The notes below the pieces were generated by a model that was not told the DNA's origin, made no database searches, and worked only from the letters and a program-made list of their open reading frames with translations. Below are positions 22,573-33,735 of a stretch of 64,000 bases of DNA, piece after piece; position 1 is the stretch's first letter, and the number at the start of each line of letters is the position of its first letter. This DNA is from Marvania coccoides (Eukaryota > Chlorophyta > Trebouxiophyceae > Chlorellales > Chlorellaceae), in the NCBI GenBank assembly GCA_963854735.1, contig OY978097.1, forward strand, positions 1,860,001 through 1,924,000. The letters run 5' to 3'. The translations under genes and the position numbers were made by a program.

Positions 22573-23317
22573 TGTTTTCAGGGCTCAAGGTGCGTTAAGC
22601 GAAGAGCATCTTGTCTGCAATTTCAAATCGGAAAAGTTCGTTGTGCTGAGGGTTTGGGGGCACAGTCGGTGTAAAATTGTGGCCGGAATTTTCGAGATTA
22701 TACAATGACGCGTTTCTCTTAAAAATTGGCACCTAAAAAGAGTTGAACAACGAAATTGATGTAATCAGCGTTTGAATTCTCACCTGTGATGGATGGTCGC
22801 AAGTTTGTCTGATAATTATACTTCTGTTTATGTTGAAGTTAATAATAGGGTGCACAGATGAAAGTGAAACGTATCAGCCGTCGAATTGTCAAGCAGAAAA
22901 TCGAGGTCTTCAAGAAGCAGCGCAAACGCCGTTCTGCGAATTTAAGCGCATTACTGCCTCTATATAGGATATTAATTCACGAAATAGTTGCACAAGGGCC
23001 GGCGGAATCCCCCCGACCGAGCCTTCTGACTGTTGTAAAGAAAGGTGAGCGAGCTGTCTCCTCTCTGTTGAGCTAAAATTTGAAATTCATGCGTTTTCTT
23101 TCCAATTATCACATGTCGAGCAGCAGACCATGGTTGGGAGGCGCCCCATGCGCCACAACCTCCAATAGGGCGCAGCAGAGCCCCATGCAACAGGGTTCTC
23201 AGCTGCGCCGCTGCCTCGTCATTCCATACCAACCAAAAGGCTGATCCTGCAACTTTCGTTCCTCGTTTACCCCCCACCCCCCGTGAGAGATATTCCGTCT
23301 CCTTTGAAACAACCCTG
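22573..23317. other. Spacer between HAD and DDT-bromodomain genes
   Basis: About 745 bp between two minus-strand genes, holding the upstream gene's 3'UTR and the downstream gene's promoter. A plus-strand open frame at 22858-23076 lacks local codon bias. Nothing else is recognised. Confidence 0.55.
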
Positions 23318-24494
23318 TTATCGCCCCCTTGCCAGTCCTTCGAACTCTTTGATGGACACAACCTGGATGCGAGGGTTGTCCCGAGCCCGAGCCCTCTCCT
23401 TCTCAGTGTTGTACCCCCAATCCACGAGGTACAACTTCCAGTGCGACAAATGATCCAACTTGGCCACCTACAAGTACACCATGAGCAATTCAAACAGTCA
23501 TCGTGAGGTAGATATTGGATTGGGTAGATTTGGAGCGGAACAGCTTTTTTCACACACAAAAATTAGGTTTTGCCCTACCTTTTCCAGGGTCGTGAGTTTG
23601 TCTTCCACAAAGTGGTAGCTCTCTGCCTCCGGGTGGTCTGCCTGCAGCTTCTCCAGCACCTCGGATTTGGGTTTACCAGACACCGTCTGCGAAAAAATTC
23701 TGTCCATCGGAAACGGCACGCCAGCCATCTCCCGCAGGATGGTTCCGGTGAAGCGCGCCTGCTTGGTGGTGACGATGTACACCTCGTGCGCGGCCATCAG
23801 CGACCGCATGCTGTCAGCCACGCCGGGGTAAATTCGATTGGGCGCAAGCCAGCCGGCGAGATCCTCTGCCATCCAAGTATCGCGCGTACTGCCGAATAAC
23901 GTCACCAACTGCAAACGTAAGGCGTGTAGATTAGATTGGTGTGTATTGTATTAGGTATATGCATACAAAAAAAATCTCACCTCGTTTCTGTCGAGATTCC
24001 ATTTTGTCATATAGCCCGGCAGTAGGCTCTGCCAGCTCTCCAGCATGTCCTTCACCTTGGCCCCTTCAAGCAAACACCGAATCTGCACAATGTTCTCGTA
24101 CCTGCACACGCATTTTAGCTGCTTTAGTCATGTTGAAGCGTGATAAAACGCAGTATTCCCCGTGGCATAAAAATATAAAATGAATGCGGCCGAAATGAAC
24201 TTACCCTGTTTCTACGACAGGGCGTACTGCGCGCATGTCCTCAAGGAGCTGCTCTTGGCGGGACACCGCGTCTTCAGAGGTGAATATCTCTGGCCAGAGG
24301 GCAGAAGCTGCCTGCAAAAGGAAGCAAAGCAGGTGGTGGGTGGGAAGGGCGAGCGGAGGATGAAAAAAAAGGAGGGATACCTTCCACGCTGAGAGACTGG
24401 ACTCGCCGCAGGAGTCACACGCCACGCCATCAAAGTCGAGAGCCCACAGCTGAGGGGCTGCGGCTGCCATTGGCGCACAGCGAGACGAGGACAT
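23318..24494 (-). CDS. HAD-superfamily hydrolase of plant/cyanobacterial type
   Basis: Five exons (24494-24381, 24311-24205, 24101-23981, 23908-23579, 23467-23318) join to 273 residues. HAD motif I is LDFDGVACDSCGESS near residue 18, with both aspartates. A helical cap follows (YENIVQIRCLLEGAKVKDML). Motif II lies in EVYIVTTKQARFTG. The lysine of motif III is in SGKPKSEVLEKL, and the acidic motif IV is YHFVEDKLTTLEK. The C-terminus reads HWKLYLVDWGYNTEKERARA. The DFDGV-CDS start and overall length match plant and cyanobacterial HAD proteins of unassigned substrate. It is likely a Mg-dependent phosphatase. There is no clear transit peptide. A second in-frame ATG at 24470 is a possible start. 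It shares a 330-bp divergent spacer with the Dug fusion gene. Confidence 0.8.
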
Positions 24495-24824
24495 CGACTT
24501 GGGTGATTTTATTTGTCTGATTGAGGGGTGCAGAGTCGTGCCTCTCAGGCCCTGAGCCAGCCGATGTGGTGAACACAGCATTTTTATTTATTTTAAGGGT
24601 GTACGGTCCGAATTGGCCTGAAAAATAGCTGGCAAAAAAGGCCGCTCTTTTCAACCCTGTGTTCCGCACATTTCCAGCAGTTTAATATATTTTCATTACC
24701 AATTATCAATTGGAAGGGATTTCTATGCACCTCGCCAGCCATGGCCCCTTTTTTTAGAATTTTTATTTTTGAAACCAAACTTTTTTGACCACTTTAAGGA
24801 GCGCTGCGTAAACGTTCTAGTGCA
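24495..24824. promoter_or_regulatory. Divergent promoter region, HAD (minus) and Dug fusion (plus)
   Basis: A 330-bp AT-rich spacer separates two start codons facing away from each other, so both promoters must lie here or overlap the first exons. No TATA box or other element could be assigned with confidence. Confidence 0.5.
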
Positions 24825-27800
24825 ATGTGCCGTCTAGCAGCGTACTTTGGGCCGCCAATTCTTGTTTCCGAGTTCATCTTGAAGCCCTCTCGCAGCATCA
24901 TCAAGGTAGGAAACTCTCCGTCTTCCCGCCCCAGCTAGCCCTTCAGGGGCCGAAACCTGCTGATCGCCTCAACCTCCTTAATTTGTACTTTATTACTAAT
25001 ACTAAAATGTATCCCATCCCCTTTTCCTACTGAAACAGCAATCCTACGATGCCAGAGAGCGCATCAACGACAGCACCCTCCCGCTGCACCTGCAATGGGG
25101 GAACCTGAACGGCGACGGGTTCGGCATCGGCTGGTACAATGTGGGGGCATGCTCCGCTCGCGTCATCGACACCACCCCTTGCACGTTCACCAGCGTCACC
25201 CCCGCCTGGAACAACGATAACCTCAACCGACTGGCGTCCAAGCTAGAGAGCGGCCTCATCTTCGCCCACGTCAGGGCAGCGTACCCAGTACGTTTTAATC
25301 CTCGATTTTTTTGTTTTGCATACTTATTCTTTTTTAACTTAAATTTTGTGCGGGTGCAGGGAATGCCTGTTTCTGAGCAAAATTGCCATCCCTTTGCCCA
25401 CGGCAACTACATGTTCATGCACAACGGCGTCATCGCCGGGTTCCTCGATATCCGCCGCCGCCTGCTGGGCGAGCTCTCCGACGAGGCATACAATTCCGTG
25501 CAGAGCTTCCACTCCGACAGCGCAGTCTCCTTCGCGCTCTTCCTGCACCATCTTCCCAGCATGAGCGAGCGCCAGACGCCCGAGGCCATCCTGCGCGCGC
25601 TGCAGGCCACTATCGCCACTATTTCACGCGTTCAGTCTGAGTCGGGGATCACCGACACAAGCCTGCTGAACTACGTGGTGTCGGACGGACACACCACGGT
25701 GGCGACGCGGTACGTGAGCAACGACCGCGACCAGCCGGCGTCGCTGTACTTTGCAGAGGGCAGCGCTTACGAACGAGAGCAGCCGGATGCTCCCGTCACC
25801 GCCGCCGACGGCACCGCGGCTGCTGCTGTGAATGGGACGACGGCGACGGCGCGGGCGGCGTCCGCGGTGGTGCGCGCTGCTGGGCAGGACATGCGAGCGC
25901 GCAGTGCGTCTGTGACGGAAGAAGCGGACTACCACCTGACGTACAGCGGGGTTGAGGCACGTGTGTGTCTCATCGCCTCTGAGCCGGTGACCGCGTCAGC
26001 CTCAGACTGGGTGGAGGTGAGCGAAGTTTCTTATTTTGCCACTGGATTAGAATTAAGCTATTTTAGGATTTTTTTTAATTTAATTTTTGTTTTCCCTACC
26101 TCCTCCCCCCCATTTTAGGTGCCTCGCAACACCGCGCTGATCGTTTGCCGAGAGAGGGACGGCCTGCTGACGGTGCTGCAGGCGCCGCTGTGCTCCTCAG
26201 GCGAGCACCCGCGGCAAAAGGAGGTGCAACGCTGCCTGGAAGCGGTCGCGGGCGCCACCGCTGGAATATCGGGGGTGCGCAGCGCCCTGCGCCTCGCCGC
26301 CACAGCCTGCCCCACCCGTTTCAATCCTTACGGCGGCGACGACGATGACAAACTGCCGGAAACGCCCACAATGGACAGTAACACCCCTTCGATGCGAGGA
26401 GCGCTGGCCAAAGGAGGCAGCACGCCCGCTCTAGCGCGTGCAGGGAGCGGGGCCATGCCTGCGTCCCCCTCCAAAACTGTACCAGCTCCGGAGCACCTGC
26501 TGACGGGGCACAGCGGCCCCGTGATGGCGCTGTGCGTCCATGGCGAACTGCTGTTCTCTGGGTCGACGGACACCACGGTGAAGGTGTGGTGCCTGAAGCA
26601 ATGCAAGTACCTGAGCACGCTGCGTGGTCATCGCGACCCTATTCGCTGCCTGTCAGCTTGCGGGGCGTTCTTGATGAGTGCGGGCGCGAAAACTGTGCGG
26701 CTGTGGAACCTCATCGACTTTTCGTGCGGTAAGGAAAAAAGCTGTTCTTCATAAATGCACACACCGCTTTATGCTTTGAACAAAAGCAATTGGTCATGCG
26801 CCGTGTTTGGGTTTTAATATATTTCTTTTTATTTTCTGCGTTTGCAGTAGCGGTGCTGCGCGCCAGCGACGTGCGCGGCTCCCTCAAGGCGGTGGCGGTG
26901 GCCCCAGACGGCGGGGTTTACGTGGGCGGTCAGGACTGCCAGGTGAAGCTGTTCACCGCCGACATGGTGTGCGGCGTTCATGCAGACTCCCCGCGCTGCA
27001 TGCTGGCCTCAGAGCGCATCAAAGACACGGGTGTGGCCACCGAACCTGCTTCAGTTACCGACCCCGCCCACGCGCACTGCGGCGCCGTCTCCTGCCTGGC
27101 GCTATGCGGGGAGTACCTGTGCAGCGGCAGCGACGACGCCTCCATTCGCGTTTGGCGCGCTGGCAGCTTGAAGTTTGTGAAGGTGCTGCGGGGGCACCGC
27201 GGCAGCGTGCTGGCGCTGCACGCACTGCCTGGGATGCTGCTGTCTGGCGGCAGGGACCGGCTGATCAGGGTGTGGGATGCAGATACCCTGGTGTGCAGAA
27301 AGACCCTCGGGTGAGTTTTATGAACACATTGCTATTTCAGAGTCCAACTTTTGATTTTGATTTTGACAATGTACTCTTCATTTGCAGAGGCCATACCGAC
27401 GATATTCTCTACATCTCCTCGGTGGAGTCCCCCCTGGCCACCCAGAGCCACCCTCCTCCACTAGGGGTCGATCAATGCTGCGGTACCACCGCCATAGTGC
27501 TGCCGCTGCTCTCCCCCACCCCCGCGCCCGACCCCAGCATGTACCTGGAGCAAAACATGCCGTGCGCCACTTCCCACAGGCCGCTGCTGTTTGCCACAGC
27601 CTCAGCCGACGGCACGGTGAAGGTGTGGAACGCCAAAGATCTCTCCTGCCTGCGCACGCTGACCACTCGCCTCCCTGGCAGCCCCAGAAAGGCAAAGCCA
27701 CCCGCCGTCATGGCCTGCGCGTTGTCTCCTGGTTCCACTGCAGCTGCGCTGTTGAACGGCAACATTGCCATTTTCCCCACAGACGAGCTATTTTCTGCAG

Positions 27801-29998
27801 CAGCGCAGGAGGAGGAGAGGGTTTCGGCGGACGAAGAAGGCACCCCTGCTGCGAAAAGAGCGCGCTTGGGCGGAGCAGACGCTGCCGCCAATGGCGGGGC
27901 AGCAGCTGTAGCGGCGGCTGCCGCCGCAGCGGCGTCCTCCTCGCAGCAGAAGCTGGAGCGCGAGTTCGAACGCGCGCTGCAGGTGTTTATCCGCATCAAG
28001 ACTGTGTCTGCGGACCCTGTTATGCACGAGGAGTGCTTCCGAGGAGCAAAGTTCTTGCTGCGGTTGCTAGAGGGCATGGGAGCTGAGGTGAAGCTCGTGC
28101 AGCCTGTGGAGGGCAAGAACCCGGTGGTGCTGGGCCGCTTGGGAGCCGACCCTTCGCGGCCTACGGTGACGTGCTACGGCCACTACGACGTGCAGGTCAG
28201 TTCTGTATTATCTTGTTTTTACTAGTATAGTTATTAAATTTTGCTTTCGTGGGCGTGTTCAACACCGTGAGCAACACCTTTTCGTCTGCTTTATTTACGG
28301 TATGCACCTTTAATTCTTCTATTCAACTTTCTATCATCCCTCTTTTCGCAGCCTGCCATGGAGCCCGACTGGATGACAGACCCCTTTGAGATATCAGCAG
28401 TGGACGGGTGAGTTTTTGTTCCCCGTTACGAAATCTAATGCAGCTAATAACGATGCGTTCTTTCTTTCTCTCCCATTTCACTCCACCGCCCCTATTGCCC
28501 GCCCGCAGGTATTTTATCGCCCGAGGGGTCAGCGACAACAAGGGACCCATCCTGGCCTTCATTTACGCATGCAAAGAGCTGCTGGAGGAGGGCGGCGGGG
28601 GCGGGCTGCCGTGCAACGTGGTATTTCTTATTGAGGGGGAGGAGGAAAACGGCAGCATCGGGTTTAGGGACGCAGTGCAGCAAAACCTGCGGTGGTTTGA
28701 CGGCACCAAGGCCATCCTCATCTCCAACACGCTGTGGGTTGGGGAGAACGCGCCCTGCATTACCTACGGCATGCGTGGCATGATCACTTTCTCGGTTGAG
28801 GTAACACAGCGGCAACAATCAAGTTTCTCTTTCCGTAGCATAGTTACTCCCCCCCTGCTTCTTCGCCTGTTTCTTCAGTGTCATTCCCTTATTTTCCAGC
28901 GAAAATGAACCCAGCCCAGCTTCGTTTCCCCTCGTTTTGCCTTCTCCCCATTAAATTCTCTAATTTCCCATACTGCAGGTGCGCGGCCCCTCCAAGGATC
29001 TGCACAGCGGCAACGAGGGAGGCGTGCTCGCCGAGCCCCTGGTCGACCTCAACAAGGTCCTGGCCTCCCTGGTAGACTCTCGCAGCTACGTCACTGTTCC
29101 GGGCTTCTATGACAGCGTGCGGCCCAACATGCTCACAGCAGCGCTGCAACGGATGCAGGACTGCGGGGAGTTCTCATTGGAGGGCTACCGCCGCGCGCTG
29201 GGCGTGCAGGAGCTGACTGCTGGGCGCAGCGAGCGGGAGCTGCTGACGGCCCGGTGGTGCCAGCCAGCGCTGTCTGTGGTGGATGTGCGGGTGGGCACGG
29301 CGGAGGACGCCGATACCGCACACTACCGCTTCGGCCCCACGCGGTTCTCTGTGATTCCTAGGGCAGCGGTGGGGAAGGTCAGCGTGAGGTTTGTGCCTGA
29401 CCAAGACTCTCAGACGCTCATTGGGCGGCTCACCACCCACATCCACCACGAGTTCGCGAAGATGCGGTCTGGAAACAGCATCTCGGTGAAGGTGCACTCG
29501 GTTGGAGACTGGTAAGAAAGAAAGAAAAATGAAGTAGTTGGATTGGGAACGGTGCTGTTCTTCTTCCTAGTGCATATATCATACTATTTTATTTCAATAT
29601 CAATGCGTCATGCTGATTTTTTGTATGTCGTATTTAAATATATTAAAAAAAATGGTGCTGTTGACCTTCCCTTCCTATTTTTTTTCTCGATTGTCAGGTG
29701 GGAGGCGCCCACTGAGGGTGAGCTCATGCGCATCGCCGAGGGGGCTGTGGCTGCCGAGTGGGGCGAAACGCCGCTGCTGGTGAGAGAAGGAGGAACCATG
29801 CCGGTGGCCTCAGCGCTGGAGAAGATGCTGGGGGCGCCAGCGGTGCTCCTTCCCATGGGGCAGAGCTCTGACTGCTGCCACCTGGCCAACGAGCGCATTC
29901 GGAGGGTGAATCTGTTCCGGGGGAAGAACGTCATCAAGAAGATATTCGTGGCGATGGGAGAGGCCGGAATGGGCGCGGCAGCAATGGCGGACGTCTAA
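24825..29998 (+). CDS. Fused Dug3-like glutamine amidotransferase + WD40 + M20 peptidase (Dug2-like)
   Basis: Ten exons (24825-24905, 25039-25287, 25360-26016, 26119-26728, 26848-27310, 27388-28195, 28352-28407, 28509-28800, 28979-29511, 29698-29998) join in frame to 1,349 residues. Residues 1-400 form a class II glutamine amidotransferase: MCRLAAYFGPP gives the N-terminal nucleophile Cys2 after Met removal, followed by LQWGNLNGDGFGIGWY, LIFAHVRAAYPG, NCHPFAHGNYMFMHNG and FHSDSAVSF. Residues 456-780 hold WD40 repeats (GHSGPVMALCVHGELLFSGS, SGGRDRLIRVWD). Residues 876-1349 form an M20 metallopeptidase: YGHYDVQ near 950, SDNKGPI, LIEGEEENGS near 1017 and GQSSDCCHLANERI near 1310. In yeast, Dug3 (amidotransferase) and Dug2 (WD40-M20) are separate proteins whose complex hydrolyses the gamma-glutamyl bond of glutathione in the cytosol. 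Here both halves occur in one chain in the order Dug3-Dug2. Substrate is inferred from this parallel. Confidence 0.9.
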
Positions 29999-30979
29999 TT
30001 TTTTGAAACTTCTAAAACATAAATTTGATGTATAATCATATCTAAACCGCTGTTTGAGCTGTGTATAGTACTTATTGTGTTGTAATCGTATCGGTCATCG
30101 CAGAAATAGCTTAATGTGCGCCCTCTACATTGACATTCCAGGGCAATACCGCTGTACCGCAATCAGATTCAGCTCGGCTTGATTGCAGCTTAGCAAGCAA
30201 AGGGGCTTACAAAACATTTAAATAAACATTGAGCTATTAGGGCCTTAATCAAGGACGATAATGCTTCTAAGGCACAATTTTTTGCGGCTCATTCATGGGG
30301 TTGATGTGCAGGGAGGTGTCGAAAGGGGTGTGATGGGCGCCTCTTGGTCATCTTTCTTCTTCGATTGGACCTTCGGGCTCAGCCTTTTTCTTTCCGTCTT
30401 CCTCTTTGCTGTGAGGGGTGTTGGTTAGTAGTTACGTAGTTATTGCAAATGTAGATTTGTGTTTTTGGGCTGCCACGTTCTGCAAAACGCGGGGCGGGGC
30501 AAGCTGCTCTACTATGTTTGGGCTAGCGCGCATCGTAGGCATGAATATATAGGTTGGGCAATGATAATTCGCAGTGGATATAAACATTCTCAATCAGGCA
30601 ATGGTGCATTACGTAACGCAAATTATTGGAGCAAAGAGTAAGAAAGCCGTCGACGTGCATTTAACGCATACAAGGAATTGGCGATGTAGCAATAGTAGTA
30701 TATTGGAGTAAGCAATATTGACACGCAATCGACTCAAGTGTTGAAAGTGAAGCCGTGTGACCTTAGAAGGTTATTCGGGGAGGGACCACCCGTAAAAAAA
30801 TCGCAGGCGCTAAGGCCAGGGATGCACCGAACCAACGGCGCCACCAAGCTTTCGTACGTGATCTGCACGCATTATGAAAACAAGTTGCCTATTCCTGGGA
30901 AACAAAGTTTGCAACGAAATGGAAAACCGCAAGAAATGGGTAATAAACTTACACCACATCGGCACGACTTCTTGGCGAA
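29999..30979. other. Spacer between Dug fusion gene and LINE remnant
   Basis: About 980 bp, mostly AT-rich. On the minus strand at 30405-30340 a short lysine/glutamate-rich frame (KEEDGKKKAEPEGPIEEER then TGA) follows an acceptor-like CAG and could be the last exon of an unplaced gene, but no upstream exon was found. A GC-richer plus segment near 30480-30530 has no supported frame. Parts of 30738-30980 may belong to the LINE copy that follows. Confidence 0.4.
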
Positions 30980-31993
30980 TTCTTTAATGCGGTGGTGATC
31001 CCAACATTGGGATACGGAGTAGAGACCTGGGGGCCAGCCCAGGTGGCAGCTGCGGTGGGCGGTGACGGCAACGACAAGTGCGAGATATTCTACCGAGCCT
31101 TCTTGCGGCGTGTGTTGGGAGTACGCAAAGGCACGGCCAACGTGGTCACACTGGGGGAATTTGGTCGCTTCCCCTTGGCGTGCGCTTGGGCGAAACGTAT
31201 CTATAGGTACTGGGAGCGACTCCACACCTTGCCTGACACCAGGGTGACGCTCAAGGCGGCATTTCGGGACAACCTTGCGCTGGCGCTGCAAAACTCATCT
31301 TCGCAGCGCTGTTGGGCGGCGCAAGTGCTGTGCCTGATCGACGCTTTAGGTCTGGAAAGCGGTGTGGCGGAAAGCGGCGTGGTGCCCGCGGGGAGCGACG
31401 ACCTGGACGACCCCAGGCTGGCAGAGGCGGCCATGCGCCAACGCTACATGGATTTTTACCGTCAACAATCGGGGACGAAAACTGACTTTTACAAGGCAAC
31501 AATTCGAGGCGGTGATACCACAATGCGTTCTTATATTTTGCAGCCGTACCTTTCTTCTGTCCTTTCGGTTCCGCGGCGGGTCTCTTTGGCAAGATTCCGC
31601 TGCAGCTCTCATCATCTTGGGGTGGAGACGGGGCGCTACATTGGGCGGCCGCATTCGCATCGGACATGCCGCTTGTGTGCTTCTGGTTCTTGCGAGGACG
31701 AAGAGCACATGGTTTTTCATTGCACATGCCCTTCTTTGGTAGCAATGCGTGCATCCTACCCATCTTTATTCCCTGACGCGCCATCTTCTTCTTCCTCTTC
31801 CCCTTCTTCTCCTCCGAATCTTTTTCAGTTTCTGCAGCAAGCTCCGAAGCAGGTTGCTTCTTTCATTAAATCCAGCCATGACGCTGGCGAGTACGAGAAG
31901 CTGCGTGGTTGGATATAAGCTTCTCTTTTCTTTTCCTTTGTTATTCTTTTCTCTGTTTCTTTTAGCGGTTGGTTTTTCTTTGGTCTTTCTTTA
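30980..31993 (+). mobile_element. 5'-truncated LINE-type retrotransposon remnant, copy 1
   Basis: The open frame entering near 30980 reads FFNAVVIPTLGYGVETWGP, the end of a non-LTR reverse transcriptase, and runs about 310 residues to TAA at 31916-31918. It includes QRYMDFYRQQSGTKTDFYKA and a zinc-knuckle-like CRLCASGSCEDEEHMVFHC, typical of LINE C-termini. No endonuclease or catalytic reverse-transcriptase motif is present, so it is 5'-truncated and not autonomous. A pyrimidine-rich 3'UTR (31919-31991) is shared with copy 2. Confidence 0.75.
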
Positions 31994-32036
31994 GCTTTCC
32001 CCCCATTTTTTTATATTTTATTTTATTTATTTTATT

Positions 32037-32295
32037 TATGTCGGTCGCGCCGGTGGGGGACTCAGGAAGGCAGGGGCCAGAGTCTTATATTGTGGGCGAC
32101 GGTGCGGTCGCCGGCGCAGTGGCAGTATCCGTACGTCCACAGTACCTGGGGTCGATCCCACCGGTGGAAGGGGGTACTCCGCCTTACTGTGGCGGGGTGA
32201 GTGGCACGTCGCCTTGCAGGTCTCTATAAGAGCGCCTTCGGTAGTAGACGTTACAACGATATGTAAACCCATAAACCCATAAACCCAAACCCATA
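32037..32295 (+). mobile_element. SINE-like unit with tRNA-type A and B boxes
   Basis: This GC-rich island in AT-rich DNA contains CGGCGCAGTGGCAG (about 32112-32125), resembling a pol III A box, and GGGTCGATCCC (about 32149-32159), resembling a B box lacking one T. It ends in a short CCCATAA-type repeat (32264-32295). No tRNA cloverleaf can be drawn, and no long frame is present. The A-to-B spacing of about 37 nt is compatible with a tRNA-derived SINE. Boundaries are approximate. Confidence 0.4.
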
Positions 32296-32415
32296 TTCTC
32301 ATTTTCATTCATCAATTTATTATTATTATTTCTGCTTGCACTTCGGTGCCAGTCTGCTATGTTGCCTTAGCTGCTTCTTTGTGCGGACTTTAAACCTGTA
32401 ATGTATGTATGTATG
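32296..32415 (+). mobile_element. Retroposon 3' end with TATG-type tail
   Basis: The segment ends CTGTAATGTATGTATGTATG (32396-32415). The same CTGTAATGTATGTA end occurs inverted at about 33457-33482, and the second LINE copy ends in TATATGTATGTATGTATGTA. Shared microsatellite tails of this kind are typical of LINEs and the SINEs they mobilise. Confidence 0.45.
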
Positions 32416-32666
32416 TACATAAATAAAGCCGCCGTCGTCGTAGATGTCGAATGGTACGGCCGAGAGACCGAAGGTTGGGTTTCGCTTCGTGCATCCCGTC
32501 AGTTCTGCTCCGTTGGTGCATATGGTGATTGTACTATCATAGTAACTGGTGATCTGCAAAAAGAAATAAAGAATGCAACGTCCAAATAGTAGGCTGTGTA
32601 ACCCCAGAAGAGAAAAAAAAAATTGAGAAAAAAAATTACATAAAACAACGAGAATAGTTAAATAAA

Positions 32667-33258
32667 GGCTGGCAGAGGCGGCCATGCGCCAACGCTACAT
32701 GGATTTTTACCGTCAGCAATCGGGGACGAAAACTGACTTTTACAAGGCAACAATTCGAGGCGGTGATACCACAATGCGTTCTTATATTTTGCAGCCGTAC
32801 CTTTCTTCTGTCCTTTCGGTTCCGCGGCGGGTCTCTTTGGCAAGATTCCGCTGCAGCTCGCATCATCTTGGGGTGGAGACGGGGCGCTACGTTGGGCGGC
32901 CGCATTCGCAGCGGACATGCCGCTTGTGTGCTTCTGGTTCTTGCGAGGACGAAGAGCACATGGTTTTTCTTTGCACATGCCCTTCTTTGGTAGCAATGCG
33001 TGCATCCTACCCATCTTTATTCCCTGACGCGCCATCTTCTCCTTCCTCTTCCCCTTCTTCTCCTCCGAATCTTTTTCAGTTTCTGCAGCAAGCTCCGAAG
33101 CAGGTTGCTTCTTTCATTAAATCCAGCCATGACGCTGGCGAGTACGAGAAGCTGCGTGGTTGGATATAAGCTTCTCTTTTCTTTTCCTTTGTTATTCTTT
33201 TCTTTGTTTCTTTTAGCGGTTGGTTTTTCTTTGGTCTTTCTATATGTATGTATGTATG
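32667..33258 (+). mobile_element. 5'-truncated LINE-type retrotransposon remnant, copy 2
   Basis: Begins abruptly at the codons for LAEAAMRQRYMDFYRQQSG and is nearly identical to copy 1 from there through the stop codon (33167-33169) and the pyrimidine-rich 3'UTR. It then ends in TATATGTATGTATGTATGTA, which copy 1 lacks. Differences from copy 1 are few point changes (for example GSCEDEEHMVFLC against VFHC), so insertion was recent. About 160 codons remain. Confidence 0.8.
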
Positions 33259-33735
33259 TAATAAAACAAATTCCGCATTTTTTTTTCAAATATAAAGTAT
33301 TTTAAAATAGCTAATGCTTGAGTAGAAAAGCGAACAAAGAGCACTTTAATTTACTTTTATTCAACAAAAACATTTCCCATTTTTCAAATTTTCATTCGTT
33401 CGTCAGCAATTTTCAGGATTTCAGGCTCTTCTAGACTTAGAGCTCTATATACATATACATACATACGTACATACATTACAGGGTTGACCAATTTAACATT
33501 TATTTGATTTGTTTAGGTATGCCAGCCGCGCCAGTTTCCCAACCAACTGTTGACTTGTAGTTTGACCGCAGCGATTGACCAGACCTCGTCTCCCAAACTA
33601 CAAAAGTTCACGGGGATTAAAATTCAGACATTAAATAAGACATGTGGTCATATGCTCTTGCTCACTTGCTGGTCCTGACCCTCTGGGCCGCTGCCAATCA
33701 AAACCGCGCCGGGGCATTTGACTCAAAGTTTGAGG
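33259..33735. other. Spacer with an inverted retroposon tail
   Basis: AT-rich DNA between the second LINE copy and the coiled-coil gene. At about 33440-33482 lies ATACATACATACGTACATAC followed by ATTACAG, the reverse complement of the TATG-type retroposon tail, so a minus-strand element end may be present. No gene is seen. Confidence 0.45.

Noticed and set aside
22858..23076. A 72-codon basic plus-strand frame
   Set aside because: AT-rich codon use unlike every other gene in the window, no homology recognised, and no acceptable splice context.
32101..32165. A tRNA gene at the A/B-box-like motifs
   Set aside because: No acceptor stem or anticodon loop can be formed and the B box lacks a conserved T, so a SINE-like remnant is the more cautious call.
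32264..32295. Telomeric repeat tract
   Set aside because: The unit is CCCATAA-like with only three imperfect copies, not the plant CCCTAAA repeat, and lies inside a gene-rich region.
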